In this document: positions 43,150 through 51,746 of the stretch, piece by piece
Position numbering within the stretch: position 1 is the stretch's first letter
Layout of the letters: each line of letters begins with the position of its first letter
From: Rhizobium freirei PRF 81
GTDB lineage: Bacteria > Pseudomonadota > Alphaproteobacteria > Rhizobiales > Rhizobiaceae
Length of the DNA stretch: 64,000 nucleotides
Reading direction: 5' to 3'
Assembly (NCBI RefSeq): GCF_000359745.1
Contig: NZ_AQHN01000084.1
Span: forward strand, 496,001 to 560,000
Translations under genes and position numbers: made by a program
Notes under the pieces: generated by a model
Seen by the model: only the letters and a program-made list of their open reading frames with translations
Told to the model about the DNA's origin: nothing
The model's database searches: none

Positions 43150-44211
43150 TTACTTCGCCGCGTCGAGCACCGATTGCGGGGCATCGCGGTTCAAGGAATC
43201 CTTCCAGCCTTGGGAGACGTTTGCCTTGGTGACGGTCAGCGCCGGGGCGACGACGAAAGGCGCGATCTTCTCGCCGAGAAGAGACTTCATGCCGGCAGCC
43301 GCCATCGCGCGGCCAAGCTCATAGGCCTTGTCGGCGACCAGGGCGGTGACGTTGCCGCCCTTGACCATGTCAAGTGCTACCGGTTCGGCGAGATCGAGCG
43401 TGACGACCTTTGTGGTCTTGTTGCCCGCGGCCCGCAGGGCGGCGAGAACGCCGTCGGCGGGTTCTGCCCAGGTCACGTAAATGCCGTCGAGATCGGGGTT
43501 CTTGAGAAGCATGGCATTGGCCAGCTCCTCGGCGCGAGCCGGATCGGAAATGCCCTGCTCGGCAACGATCTTGATGTTGGGATAGTCCTTCTCGATCGTC
43601 GTCTTGAATGCCCGATCACGCTGGTTCGTGACGTAATAGGAGGCATCGTGGAAGATATATCCCACTTTTCCCTTGCCGCCGATTGCCTTCGCAAGCGCGT
43701 CGGCTGCCTGCTTGCCCATCTGGAAGAGATCGTCGGTGACGATCGCGGCATAATCCGTGCCTTGCTTGTAGCCGGTCGGCAGATTGGAAAGGAAGACGAG
43801 CTTCGATCCATCGGTCACCGCCTGGCGGAAGGCCTCGGCCGAGGTCGTCGGATCGAGGGGCAGGGCAAGAATGACATTCGGCTTGGCTGCGAGCGCCGTT
43901 TCGATGTCGCTGCGCTGCTTGGCTGCATCGAAGCCCGCATCCGTCTGAACGACAATTTGAATGCCTGCCTTGGCGAACTCGTCTTTGGCTCCTGCCGAGA
44001 CGGCATTGGTGAAATCGGAGGAGGTATGCCACAAGAGCGCCGCCTTGTAGTTCTTGCCTTTCAAGGCGGCAAGATCGGCGTCCGAAAGGGTAATTGTCGC
44101 GCTCGGCGTGGCGGCTTCGCCAGACGGTCCGACCGTCTGCGCATGGGCGCCGGCAGACCAGAAAAGCGCGCTGAATATCAGTGCCGAGGCGGTTAGTTTC
44201 TTCATAAGCAT
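43150..44211 (-). CDS. Sugar-type ABC solute-binding protein (second paralogue)
   Basis: 353 residues from ATG 44211, exactly the length of its neighbour; GGGGAA lies upstream. Sec signal peptide ending GAHAQ. Shared blocks with the paralogue include GYIFHDA, YVTNQRDRAFKTTIE, LDGIYVTWAEPA, VTLDL.EP.ALDMVKGGNVTALVAD and GW..SLNRD near the C-terminus. The two differ most in the N-terminal 40 residues and in GDSK/PLD-type ligand-facing loops. Keeping two binding proteins with one permease suggests two related ligands. Confidence 0.92.
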   Translation of the reverse strand: MLMKKLTASALIFSALFWSAGAHAQTVGPSGEAATPSATITLSDADLAALKGKNYKAALLWHTSSDFTNAVSAGAKDEFAKAGIQIVVQTDAGFDAAKQRSDIETALAAKPNVILALPLDPTTSAEAFRQAVTDGSKLVFLSNLPTGYKQGTDYAAIVTDDLFQMGKQAADALAKAIGGKGKVGYIFHDASYYVTNQRDRAFKTTIEKDYPNIKIVAEQGISDPARAEELANAMLLKNPDLDGIYVTWAEPADGVLAALRAAGNKTTKVVTLDLAEPVALDMVKGGNVTALVADKAYELGRAMAAAGMKSLLGEKIAPFVVAPALTVTKANVSQGWKDSLNRDAPQSVLDAAK

Positions 44212-44246
44212 TGTCGTGTTCCCCTGTTGGTTATTAAGACAGATGT

Positions 44247-45506
44247 TCAATTTTCCGTGCCGCAGTAGCGAGCCATGAAGGTGGCGAATGCCATCACGCC
44301 AGCGAGGTATTCCTCGATTTCGACGTGCTCCTGGAATGTGTGGCAGTTGCTGATATTTCCCGGCGCGCAGTAGACGGCTGGAATGCCGAGACGGTTCACG
44401 AAGAAGGGTGATTCCGACCAGAACGGTGCGCCTTTGATTTCGCCGCGCCCGGACATGGCGTCAGAGACTGATTGGGCAAGTAGCGCGACGTCCGAAAGGT
44501 TTCTGTCGATTTCCGCAGCCGAGCCGCCGAGCGGATGATCGCGCCCGGCGGGATAGCTGATGTCCACTCGGATTTCCGGATCCGCGATCGCGTCGCGGAT
44601 GACCGCTTCCATTTCCTGTGCTGCAGCATCGAGCGGCTCACCCGGCAGCAGTTTGCGGATCAGCGACAGCTTGCATTCCTCAGGCACCGCGATGAAACCG
44701 CCGCCGGTTAACCCGGTGATCAGCAGAAACCCTTTGCCGACGAGGTCATGCTCGGCGCGGGCGGAGAGCTCGTCGGAATGGCGCCACAAGGCAGACATGA
44801 CGGCATGGCTTGCCTTGAGCGCATCCTTGCCGAGCTCCGGAACGCCGAAATAGGCGGATTTGCCCGTGATCGCGATATCGGCAATCAAAAAGCCGATCTG
44901 CGCCGTGAAGATCGCGAGCTGCGTCGGCTCGACATAGACGGTGAAATCCGGCCGTGCGACTGCGCCGGCCTCGATTTCGGCAACGTAAGCCTTGACGCCG
45001 GCGGATATGCCGGTGCCCGGCTCGCCGCTCTCTTCGTCGCCGACGAAGGCGAAGGCGACGTCGCCCTTGAGGCGAATGCCCGCGCGGTCGAGAAGAGAGA
45101 GTGCGGCCAGCGCGCTGCAGATGCCGGCCTTCAGGTCGCCCGCGCCCCGGCCCCATATGCTTCCGTCGATGATCGGGGCGCCGAACGGATCCTCACGCTC
45201 CGTTCCGCTCCAGTAGTCGCGCCAGCCATTGACGTGAACCGTATCGGTATGGCCGATAAACAACAGCCGCTTGCCGCCGCCGCCACCCTTTCGCTCGCCG
45301 TGGATGTTCGGCCTTCCCGGCAGGAAATCTGCACGGTGGACAGCGTCGATCTTCCGTGCCCGCATTTCATCTTCGAGCAGGGCGACGAAATTCGCCTCAT
45401 TGCCGGTGATGCTCTCACGTCCGATTGCTGCCCGCAAAAGGTTGATCGCATCGTCGCGGTCGAGGGCGCCTAGCAGGCGCCTTGAAAGGTTGTCAGAATG
45501 CGCCAT
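44247..45506 (-). CDS. M20 deacylase (ArgE/DapE family)
   Basis: 419 residues. Zinc and catalytic motifs in order: LLFIGHTDTVHVNGW, GRGAGDLKAGICSAL (bridging Asp), AFVGDEESGEPGTG (catalytic Glu and zinc Glu), and near the C-terminus SNCHTFQEHVEIEEY (zinc His). This is the acetylornithine deacetylase/succinyl-diaminopimelate desuccinylase pattern. Cytoplasmic. Its start overlaps the end of the ROK regulator gene by 14 bp and the binding-protein gene follows 35 bp on, so it belongs to the transport operon and probably removes an acyl group from the imported compound. Confidence 0.92.
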   Translation of the reverse strand: MAHSDNLSRRLLGALDRDDAINLLRAAIGRESITGNEANFVALLEDEMRARKIDAVHRADFLPGRPNIHGERKGGGGGKRLLFIGHTDTVHVNGWRDYWSGTEREDPFGAPIIDGSIWGRGAGDLKAGICSALAALSLLDRAGIRLKGDVAFAFVGDEESGEPGTGISAGVKAYVAEIEAGAVARPDFTVYVEPTQLAIFTAQIGFLIADIAITGKSAYFGVPELGKDALKASHAVMSALWRHSDELSARAEHDLVGKGFLLITGLTGGGFIAVPEECKLSLIRKLLPGEPLDAAAQEMEAVIRDAIADPEIRVDISYPAGRDHPLGGSAAEIDRNLSDVALLAQSVSDAMSGRGEIKGAPFWSESPFFVNRLGIPAVYCAPGNISNCHTFQEHVEIEEYLAGVMAFATFMARYCGTEN

Positions 45507-46716
45507 TGATGGCCTCCCTGAAGTTCACGGTTTCGGCAGGCGGCAATGTCAGATGATGTGCCGGCGTATCTGCGCCGAAGAGCGCGTTGTGAAGATGTTC
45601 GAGGCCGATCGCCGTCCCGCCGATAATGGCCGCCCAAGCACCGAGCGAACTCACGCCGATGTCGACGGGATAGGGAAAGCACATCGGCAGAAACCGCGTG
45701 ATCCGCTCGACCAGTTCCGGTCTGAGGCCGATCGACCCGCCGATAATGACTTTTTGCGGATTGGCGATCGCGGCAATCGCGCCAACGCCACGCGCAAGGT
45801 ATTTGGCGACCTCGTCCAGAACCTGTCCAGCCGAAGGATCGCCTGCGGCGGCGCGCTCGAAGATGACCGGCACATTCACCTCATCGCCGGTAAGATTGCG
45901 ATAGGCGGCCTTGATGCCGACCGAAGCTACGACACGCTCGAAGGCGCCTGAGCGGAGTGATTCCGGATCGAACGGGTCGGCACCGAACGGCAGGAAGCCC
46001 AGTTCGCCCGCTGCGTGTGCCGCGCCGTGAACCAGATTTCCGCCGACCATCAATCCGCTGCCGATACCGGTCCCCACCGCGATGTAAGCGAGATTGTCTA
46101 TGCCCTGTCCGTTGCCGAGCCAGCTTTCCCCGACAACCGCGAGGTTCACGTCGTTTTCAAGGATGACGCCGAATCCCAGAGCTTTTTCAAGCGCTCCGGC
46201 AACATCCATCCTGTCGAAGTCGGGAATATTCGGGGCGAGCATAACCCGTCCGGTGGCATTGTCCGGCGCGCCGGGAACACCGACCACCGCGAGCCGGATC
46301 CTGTCACGCGCGATGCCCTTGCGCTCCACTGCCTTCCAGCAAAGTGCAGCGATCTGATCCACGATCGCCTGCCCGCTGGCGGTCTCCGTCGGTGCCACTT
46401 CTTCGGCAGAAATCTGGCAGGCGAGGTTGGAAATGGCGACCCGAACCTTGGTGCCTCCCAAGTCCACGGAAACGATATAGGCTGCATCGGGCACCAGTTC
46501 GTAATTGACGGCGGTGCGGCCGACATGCCCGCTGGTTCGTCCGGTTTCCCGCACCCAGCCGTCCGATTCGAGATCGCGCATCACGTCGGAGACGGTCTGC
46601 TTGGACAGGCCCGTTTGCTTGGAAATGGATGCACGCGAAATAGGGCCACATTGAATGATGGTCTCCATCACGGCGCGCTGAGAAAACTGTCGGGCGATCT
46701 TGATGAATTCGCTCAT
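45493..46716 (-). CDS. ROK-family transcriptional regulator
   Basis: 407 residues from ATG 46716 (MSEFIKIARQFSQRAVMETI); upstream frame to 46875 has no family similarity. The N-terminal winged helix (about 10-75) reads CGPISRASISKQTGLSKQTVSDVMRDLESDGWV. The ROK domain from about residue 85 has SVDLGGTKVRVAISN (ATP/phosphate loop), GVPGAPDNATG, NDVNLAVVGESWLG and the ROK signature VGTGIGSGLMVGGNLVHGAAHAAGELGF; the CxCGxxGC zinc motif is lacking (the region reads LPFGADPFDPE). Such proteins are usually repressors released by a sugar ligand. First gene of the cluster and probably its regulator; possible operator at 46.93 kb. Confidence 0.9.
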   Translation of the reverse strand: MSEFIKIARQFSQRAVMETIIQCGPISRASISKQTGLSKQTVSDVMRDLESDGWVRETGRTSGHVGRTAVNYELVPDAAYIVSVDLGGTKVRVAISNLACQISAEEVAPTETASGQAIVDQIAALCWKAVERKGIARDRIRLAVVGVPGAPDNATGRVMLAPNIPDFDRMDVAGALEKALGFGVILENDVNLAVVGESWLGNGQGIDNLAYIAVGTGIGSGLMVGGNLVHGAAHAAGELGFLPFGADPFDPESLRSGAFERVVASVGIKAAYRNLTGDEVNVPVIFERAAAGDPSAGQVLDEVAKYLARGVGAIAAIANPQKVIIGGSIGLRPELVERITRFLPMCFPYPVDIGVSSLGAWAAIIGGTAIGLEHLHNALFGADTPAHHLTLPPAETVNFREAINGAF

Positions 46717-47223
46717 TGTATCTTCTGTGTCTCGCGATCTTGCCGGACTGCGCGGCAGAAACGGCTGGAATTTTCTATTTTGGCTGCTCGTTGCGAGCCT
46801 TGTGCCCGTGAAACTATGAAATGGCGCGAGGCCAAAGCGGAGCCGGTCCCGGCCTGAGCGCGCAAAGCGCGTCAAAACGCTCGTGGGAAGTCCTCGCCAT
46901 AGTGTGTCTCCCGGTTCAACATTTAATTAGTTCGTTCACGGAACGAATAAAACATGGAAGCAATCGAAACGCAAGGGGCGAAGCTGGAACAGAGTTTGGG
47001 CTCGTGCTGGAAGCAAGGTGTGAACGAGGCGGAGAGGGGGTGAAACAAAAGCTGTTTCCCCAAACCTCCGAGACAGAGCGGATCTTGAACTTTCGTCGCG
47101 AAACTGCCGGCTCATCAGGCGACCGCCGCAAACTTCGTTACGATGGCTGATGACGCGGCGCTGAGGGGAAGCCTCGTAACCGTGGTTGCGCATGGCTGAT
47201 CCGCATCGGCCAGCGTGCAGAAC
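46717..47223. other. Intergenic region with ROK-gene leader
   Basis: 507 bp between the ROK start and the end of the AraC-type gene. It must hold the promoter of the ROK/transport operon, and carries the palindrome at 46931-46947. Short open frames are present on both strands, none with ribosome site plus recognisable motif. Confidence 0.5.
46931..46947. promoter_or_regulatory. Candidate operator for the ROK regulator
   Basis: Perfect inverted repeat TTCGTTC-ACG-GAACGAA within an A/T-rich stretch, about 215 bp upstream of the ROK start. GTT/AAC-rich half-sites flanked by A/T resemble XylR-type ROK operators. Distance implies a long leader or an additional promoter. Confidence 0.5.
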
Positions 47224-48288
47224 TTACCGTCTTCGTGCCGCCGTCTCTTTTCGAAACGCCGCCGGGCTTCTCGCGGTCCACTTCCGAAATGCCCGATGGA
47301 AGGCGCTGGGTTCGGAGAAGCCAAGGCGTGTGGCGATCTCTCCAACGCTGAATCCGGTCGTTTGCAGCATTTCGATTGCAAGATCACGGCGGATTTCGTC
47401 TCTGATGGCGGCGTAATTCTGGCCCTCGGCATGCAGGCGATGCCGCAACGTCGAGGGAGACATGCGCATCTGCGCCGCCAAATCATCGAATGCTTTCCAC
47501 GACGCGGGCGGCAGTTGCCGCAGGCGCTCGCGAACGCTTGCGGCTAGGCCGGCATCATAGCGATAGCGTACGAGGATGTTGGCGGGAGCATTGCGCAGAA
47601 ACTGCTTCAAAGCTTGTTCGCTGCGCGTCACCGGCAGTTTCAGCACGGAGGCATCGAATGCAAGCCCGCTGACCGGCTGCGAGAAGCGCACGGGTGCGCC
47701 GAAGAAAAGCCGGTAGTCTGCTCCATGATCAGGCTCAGCACAGCGGAAATCGACCATTCGCAGGGGAACGCGGCGCCCGATGAGCCAGCATGTGATGCCG
47801 TGCAGCAGGATCCAGTAGGTTCGATAGGCAAAGGCGGAGCGCGGGCCTGCCGAATCCGTCAGCACGATCTGCGCCAGCCCGTCGGCGATTTCGAGATGCC
47901 CTTGCGGATCTTCCAGAACGATGTTCAAAAATCGAAGCGCACGCCGTAGTGCCTGGTCGAGGGTCTTGGCATGCAACACGCAGTGGCAGAGCAGCGTGAA
48001 GCTGCCGCGCCGCATCGGTCTCCCGCCCATACCGAAGAATTCGTCGTCCATCTCGGCCGCGATCGCGAGCCATAGCGCGCCATAGCTTTCCGCGGAGATC
48101 GGCGCGTCCATCCGGGTGGACAGGCCGAGCGAGGTCAGCACTCGTTCGGGCGATTTTCCCTGCCGACGAACGCAATCGAGCGCCTCTTTCACGAAGAAGG
48201 GTGATATCATCCGCCGTGCGGCTTCCGTCATCGTCATGCCCTGTGAAATATGGTAAAACTGGCCGATAGTTTGAGACGCTTCTGTCAT
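47224..48288 (-). CDS. AraC-family regulator of the branched-chain acid cluster
   Basis: 354 residues from ATG 48288; ATGs at 48237 and 48231, the latter with AGGG seven bases upstream, are real alternatives. The N-terminal Arabinose_bd-type domain (about 20-220) has GRPMRRGSFTLLCHCVLHAKTLDQAL, as in OruR/ArgR-like AraC proteins. The C-terminal helix-turn-helix pair (about 250-350) reads MRMSPSTLRHRLHAEGQNYAAIRDEIRRDLAIEMLQTTGFSVGEIATRLGFSEPSAFHRAFRKWT. Divergent from the SDR gene with 141 bp between; likely controls the cluster at 48.4-56.7 kb. Confidence 0.88.
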   Translation of the reverse strand: MTEASQTIGQFYHISQGMTMTEAARRMISPFFVKEALDCVRRQGKSPERVLTSLGLSTRMDAPISAESYGALWLAIAAEMDDEFFGMGGRPMRRGSFTLLCHCVLHAKTLDQALRRALRFLNIVLEDPQGHLEIADGLAQIVLTDSAGPRSAFAYRTYWILLHGITCWLIGRRVPLRMVDFRCAEPDHGADYRLFFGAPVRFSQPVSGLAFDASVLKLPVTRSEQALKQFLRNAPANILVRYRYDAGLAASVRERLRQLPPASWKAFDDLAAQMRMSPSTLRHRLHAEGQNYAAIRDEIRRDLAIEMLQTTGFSVGEIATRLGFSEPSAFHRAFRKWTARSPAAFRKETAARRR

Positions 48289-48292
48289 CGTA

Positions 48293-48304
48293 TGCAATAT
48301 TGCA
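48293..48304. promoter_or_regulatory. Palindrome in the araC-type/SDR intergenic region
   Basis: Perfect 12-bp palindrome TGCAAT/ATTGCA immediately upstream of the outermost AraC-gene ATG. If translation starts at 48231 or 48237 instead, the site would lie in the leader, where an operator is more natural. Confidence 0.45.
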
Positions 48305-48429
48305 CGGAGATACAGTAGGGCAAGGCGCCGAGCAAATCGCGCCCTGCCGGGAGGATGGGACACGGCGGGCGACCGCTCGACGCTTTGAAGTCGCCCTATT
48401 GAAATCGAAGGCGCTGGAGGAGAGCGACC

Positions 48430-49197
48430 ATGTTGATCCGTGGGAAGAGTTTCGTCATCACTGGTGGCGGTTCGGGCCTTGGTGCAGCGGTCGCGCGGAT
48501 GCTCGCCGGCGAGGGCGCGAACGTGGTGATCGCCGACGTCAATGCGGACACAGGCGTCGGCATTGTCGCAGAACTTGGAGCCAGCGCAGCCTTTATCAGG
48601 ACCGATGTCACCGAGGAGAGGGACGCACAGGCCGCGGTCGATTTGGCGGTGGAACGCTTCGGCCATCTTCATGGGCTGGTGAATTGCGCCGGCGTCGCTC
48701 CAGGCGAAAAGGTGATCGGCCGCAATGGTCCGCACCGGCTCGACAGTTTTGCCCGCACGATTGGCATCAATCTCATCGGCACGTTCAATATGATCCGGCT
48801 CGCCGCAGCGGCAATCGCCAAAAATGAGCCTGATGAGGAGGGCGAGCGCGGCCTCATCGTGAATACGGCCTCGATCGCCGCCTTCGACGGGCAGGTGGGC
48901 CAGGCAGCCTATGCAGCCTCCAAGGGTGGCGTCGCCGCCATGACGTTGCCGATCGCCCGCGAATTGGCCCGCAGCGGCATTCGGGTCGTCACGGTGGCGC
49001 CAGGTATCTTCGAAACGCCGATGATGGCGGGCATGCCGCAAGAGGTGCGGGAATCGCTCGGCAAGAGCGTACCCTTTCCGACGCGTCTGGGAAGGCCGGT
49101 GGAATTCGCTGCATTGGTACGCCACATCTGTGAGAACGTCATGCTGAATGGCGAAGTCATCCGCCTCGACGGCGCACTGCGCATGGCGCCGCACTAG
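48430..49197 (+). CDS. SDR 3-hydroxyacyl-CoA dehydrogenase (HSD17B10-like)
   Basis: 255 residues. NAD-binding ITGGGSGLGAAVARML at the start, DVNAD after strand 2, NCAGVAPGEK in the middle, catalytic Ser148, Tyr161 and Lys165 (YAASK). It reads through as a type II 3-hydroxyacyl-CoA dehydrogenase, which oxidises 2-methyl-3-hydroxybutyryl-CoA in isoleucine breakdown. Its TAG stop is also the first three bases of a RIME-like repeat. First gene of the plus-strand cluster, followed by thiolase and acyl-CoA dehydrogenase. Confidence 0.9.
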   Translation: MLIRGKSFVITGGGSGLGAAVARMLAGEGANVVIADVNADTGVGIVAELGASAAFIRTDVTEERDAQAAVDLAVERFGHLHGLVNCAGVAPGEKVIGRNGPHRLDSFARTIGINLIGTFNMIRLAAAAIAKNEPDEEGERGLIVNTASIAAFDGQVGQAAYAASKGGVAAMTLPIARELARSGIRVVTVAPGIFETPMMAGMPQEVRESLGKSVPFPTRLGRPVEFAALVRHICENVMLNGEVIRLDGALRMAPH

Positions 49198-49308
49198 AGC
49201 CGGATGATTTTAGGTCCGTTCGACGTAAAATCTGAATCCGCTCTAACACCAAAGAAGGAGAGCATGATGTCGTCCGAAAGCCGCTCACACTTTTCGGCAT
49301 CATGCTCT
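49195..49308. repeat. RIME-like paired palindrome
   Basis: Two imperfect palindromes: 49195-49245 with arms TAGAGC.GGAT and ATCCGCTCTA around ATTTTA/TAAAAT, and 49259-49308 with arms AGAGCATGATG and CATCATGCTCT around CCGAAA/TTTTCGG. Same plan as the pair at 1431-1533. It fills the gap between the SDR and thiolase genes, and the first arm includes the SDR stop codon. Confidence 0.65.
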
Positions 49309-49337
49309 GAGACAGGCTCATTACGGGAGGTTTTGAT

Positions 49338-50525
49338 ATGACGCTACAGGATCCGATCGTCATCGTTGGCTCGGCCCGTACGCCGATTGGCGGCTTCCAG
49401 GGCGACCTAAAAGATTCCACCGCAGCGGAGCTCGGCGCGGCTGCCATCCGCGCCGCACTCGACCGCAGCGGTATCCGCCCCGACGCCGTAGAGGAAACAA
49501 TCTTCGGTTGCGTTCTTCCGGCCGGCCAGGGCCAGGCGCCGGCTAGGCAAGCCGCGATCGCGGCTGGTCTGCCATTTGCCACGGGAGCCACCACCGTCAA
49601 CAAGATGTGCGGTTCAGGGATGAAGGCGGTCATGTTGGCGCATGATCTCATCAGTGCCGGCAGCGCATCGATCGCCGTCGCCGGGGGGATGGAGAGCATG
49701 ACGAATGCGCCTTACCTGCTCGATCGGGCCCGCGGCGGCTACCGGCTCGGACACGGCCGCGTCATCGACCATATGTTCCTGGATGGGCTGGAAGATGCCT
49801 ATGACAAGGGGCGCCTCATGGGCACCTTCGCGGAAGACTGCGCCGAAGCCTACCAGTTCACTCGCCCCGCGCAGGACGACTACGCCGTCACATCTTTGAC
49901 CCGCGCCCGCAATGCGATCGAAGAGGGCGCATTCGACGCCGAGATCGTGCCCGTCACGGTCAAGGCGGGGCGGTCCGAGCTGGTCGTCAGCCGTGACGAG
50001 CAGCCCGGCAAGGCGAAGCTCGAGAAGATCCCGACGCTGAAGCCTGCCTTTCGCGAAAACGGCACGGTGACGGCGGCGAACGCATCGTCCATATCCGATG
50101 GTGCAGCTGCTTTGGTGCTGATGCGTCGGTCCCAGGCCGAGCGCGAGGGGATCGCGCCGCTCGCCACGATCGTCGGCCATGCCACGCATTCGCAGGCGCC
50201 CAATCTCTTTGCGACGGCGCCGATCGGCGCGCTGCGCAAGCTTGGTGAGCGCACTGGCTGGAACCTCTGGGATGTCGACCTGTTCGAGATCAATGAGGCC
50301 TTCGCAGTCGTCGCCATGGCGGCCATGCGCGACCTCGACTTGCCGCATGACAAGGTCAATGTTCATGGCGGCGCCTGCGCGCTCGGCCATCCGATCGGTG
50401 CATCCGGCGCCCGCGTGCTTGTCACGCTGCTTGCAGCGCTCGAGCGCTATGGCATGAAACGCGGCATGGCGACCCTCTGTATCGGCGGCGGCGAGGCAAC
50501 CGCGATGGCCGTCGAACTGAATTGA
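49338..50525 (+). CDS. Acetyl-CoA acetyltransferase (thiolase)
   Basis: 395 residues. Nucleophile Cys91 in NKMCGSGMKAV. The C-terminal active site has NVHGGACALGHPIGASGAR with the general-base His, and the second Cys in LCIGGGEATA. ARTPIGGFQGDL at the start is typical. In this cluster it likely splits 2-methylacetoacetyl-CoA to propionyl-CoA and acetyl-CoA, though acetoacetyl-CoA is also possible. Ribosome site GGGAGG. Confidence 0.93.
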   Translation: MTLQDPIVIVGSARTPIGGFQGDLKDSTAAELGAAAIRAALDRSGIRPDAVEETIFGCVLPAGQGQAPARQAAIAAGLPFATGATTVNKMCGSGMKAVMLAHDLISAGSASIAVAGGMESMTNAPYLLDRARGGYRLGHGRVIDHMFLDGLEDAYDKGRLMGTFAEDCAEAYQFTRPAQDDYAVTSLTRARNAIEEGAFDAEIVPVTVKAGRSELVVSRDEQPGKAKLEKIPTLKPAFRENGTVTAANASSISDGAAALVLMRRSQAEREGIAPLATIVGHATHSQAPNLFATAPIGALRKLGERTGWNLWDVDLFEINEAFAVVAMAAMRDLDLPHDKVNVHGGACALGHPIGASGARVLVTLLAALERYGMKRGMATLCIGGGEATAMAVELN

Positions 50526-50550
50526 ACGGTTTCGAGGAGGAGACCGGACT

Positions 50551-51678
50551 ATGATCCTTAGTGAAGACCAGATCCAGATCCGCGACATGGCGCGTGATTT
50601 TGCCCGTGAACGTCTGGCCCCGGGTGCTGCCGAGCGCGACGAGAAAAGCCGGTTCCCTCGCGAAGAACTGAAGGAAATGGGCGAACTCGGCTTCCTCGGC
50701 ATGCTGGTGCCCGAAGCCTATGGCGGCTCGGAGACAGGCGTGGTCGCCTATGCGGTGGCGCTGGAGGAGATCGCCGCCGGTGACGGTCCTTGCTCGACCA
50801 TCATGAGCGTGCACAGTTCCGTCGGCTGCGTGCCGATCCTGAAATACGGCACGGAGGAACAAAAGCAGCGTTTCCTGCCGAAACTTGCAAGTGGCGAGTG
50901 GATCGGCGGCTTTGCCCTCACCGAGCCGCAGGCCGGCTCCGACGCCTCGAACCTTAAGACCCGCGCCCGCCGCGACGGCGATCACTATGTCATCGATGGC
51001 GCCAAGCAGTTCATTACTTCGGGCAAGAACGGCAATGTCATCATCGTCTTCGCCGTCACCGACCCGGATGCGGGCAAGAGGGGTATTTCCGCCTTCATCG
51101 TGCCGACCGACACACCCGGTTACGAGGTCGTGCGCGTCGAGCACAAGCTTGGCCTGCACTCGTCGGACACATGTCAGATCGCCTTTACCGATATGCGCGT
51201 GTCTGCCGACAATCGCCTTGGCGAGGAAGGTGACGGCTACAGGATTGCCCTGTCGAACCTTGAAGGCGGGCGCATCGGCATTGCGTCGCAGTCCGTCGGC
51301 ATGGCGCGTGCGGCTTTCGAGGCGGCGCGCGATTATGCCCGTGAACGTACGGCCTTCGGCTCACCGATCATCGATCATCAGGCGGTGGCCTTCCGGCTTG
51401 CCGACATGGCGACGCAGATCGAGGTGGCGCGCCAGATGGTGCTGCATGCGGCCCAGTTGAAGGAGGAAGGGCAGCCCTGCCTGACCGAAGCGTCGATGGC
51501 CAAGCTGTTTGCCTCGGAAATGGCCGAAAAGGTCTGCTCCGATGCGATCCAGATCCATGGCGGCTACGGATATATGGCGGACTATCCGGTCGAGCGCATC
51601 TACCGCGACGTCCGCATCTGCCAGATCTATGAGGGAACGAGCGACGTTCAGCGCATCGTTATCGCACGCAATCTGTAG
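50551..51678 (+). CDS. Acyl-CoA dehydrogenase (short/branched-chain type)
   Basis: 375 residues, FAD flavoenzyme. LTEPQAGSDASNLKTRA (FAD and substrate loop), then QFITSGKNGNVIIVFAV, RTAFGSPIIDHQAVAFRLADMA, and the catalytic base Glu361 in YEGTSDVQRIVIAR. It transfers electrons to ETF. Context with branched-chain 2-oxoacid dehydrogenase points to 2-methylbutyryl- or isobutyryl-CoA. GAGGAGG ribosome site; 25 bp after the thiolase gene. Confidence 0.92.
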   Translation: MILSEDQIQIRDMARDFARERLAPGAAERDEKSRFPREELKEMGELGFLGMLVPEAYGGSETGVVAYAVALEEIAAGDGPCSTIMSVHSSVGCVPILKYGTEEQKQRFLPKLASGEWIGGFALTEPQAGSDASNLKTRARRDGDHYVIDGAKQFITSGKNGNVIIVFAVTDPDAGKRGISAFIVPTDTPGYEVVRVEHKLGLHSSDTCQIAFTDMRVSADNRLGEEGDGYRIALSNLEGGRIGIASQSVGMARAAFEAARDYARERTAFGSPIIDHQAVAFRLADMATQIEVARQMVLHAAQLKEEGQPCLTEASMAKLFASEMAEKVCSDAIQIHGGYGYMADYPVERIYRDVRICQIYEGTSDVQRIVIARNL

Positions 51679-51746
51679 GGTATTTGCGGCCATGCCCACC
51701 GTGGGGAGCGACGGTGGGGTGACCGGCAAGGGAGGTATCACAGGAC

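Noticed and set aside
42013..44196. 727-codon plus-strand frame opposite the two binding proteins
   Set aside because: Shadow frame created by codon bias on the other strand; the two minus-strand binding proteins are unmistakable.
46954..47043. Short frame starting directly after the ROK-type palindrome
   Set aside because: About 30 codons, no ribosome site, no recognisable motif; treated as non-coding leader.
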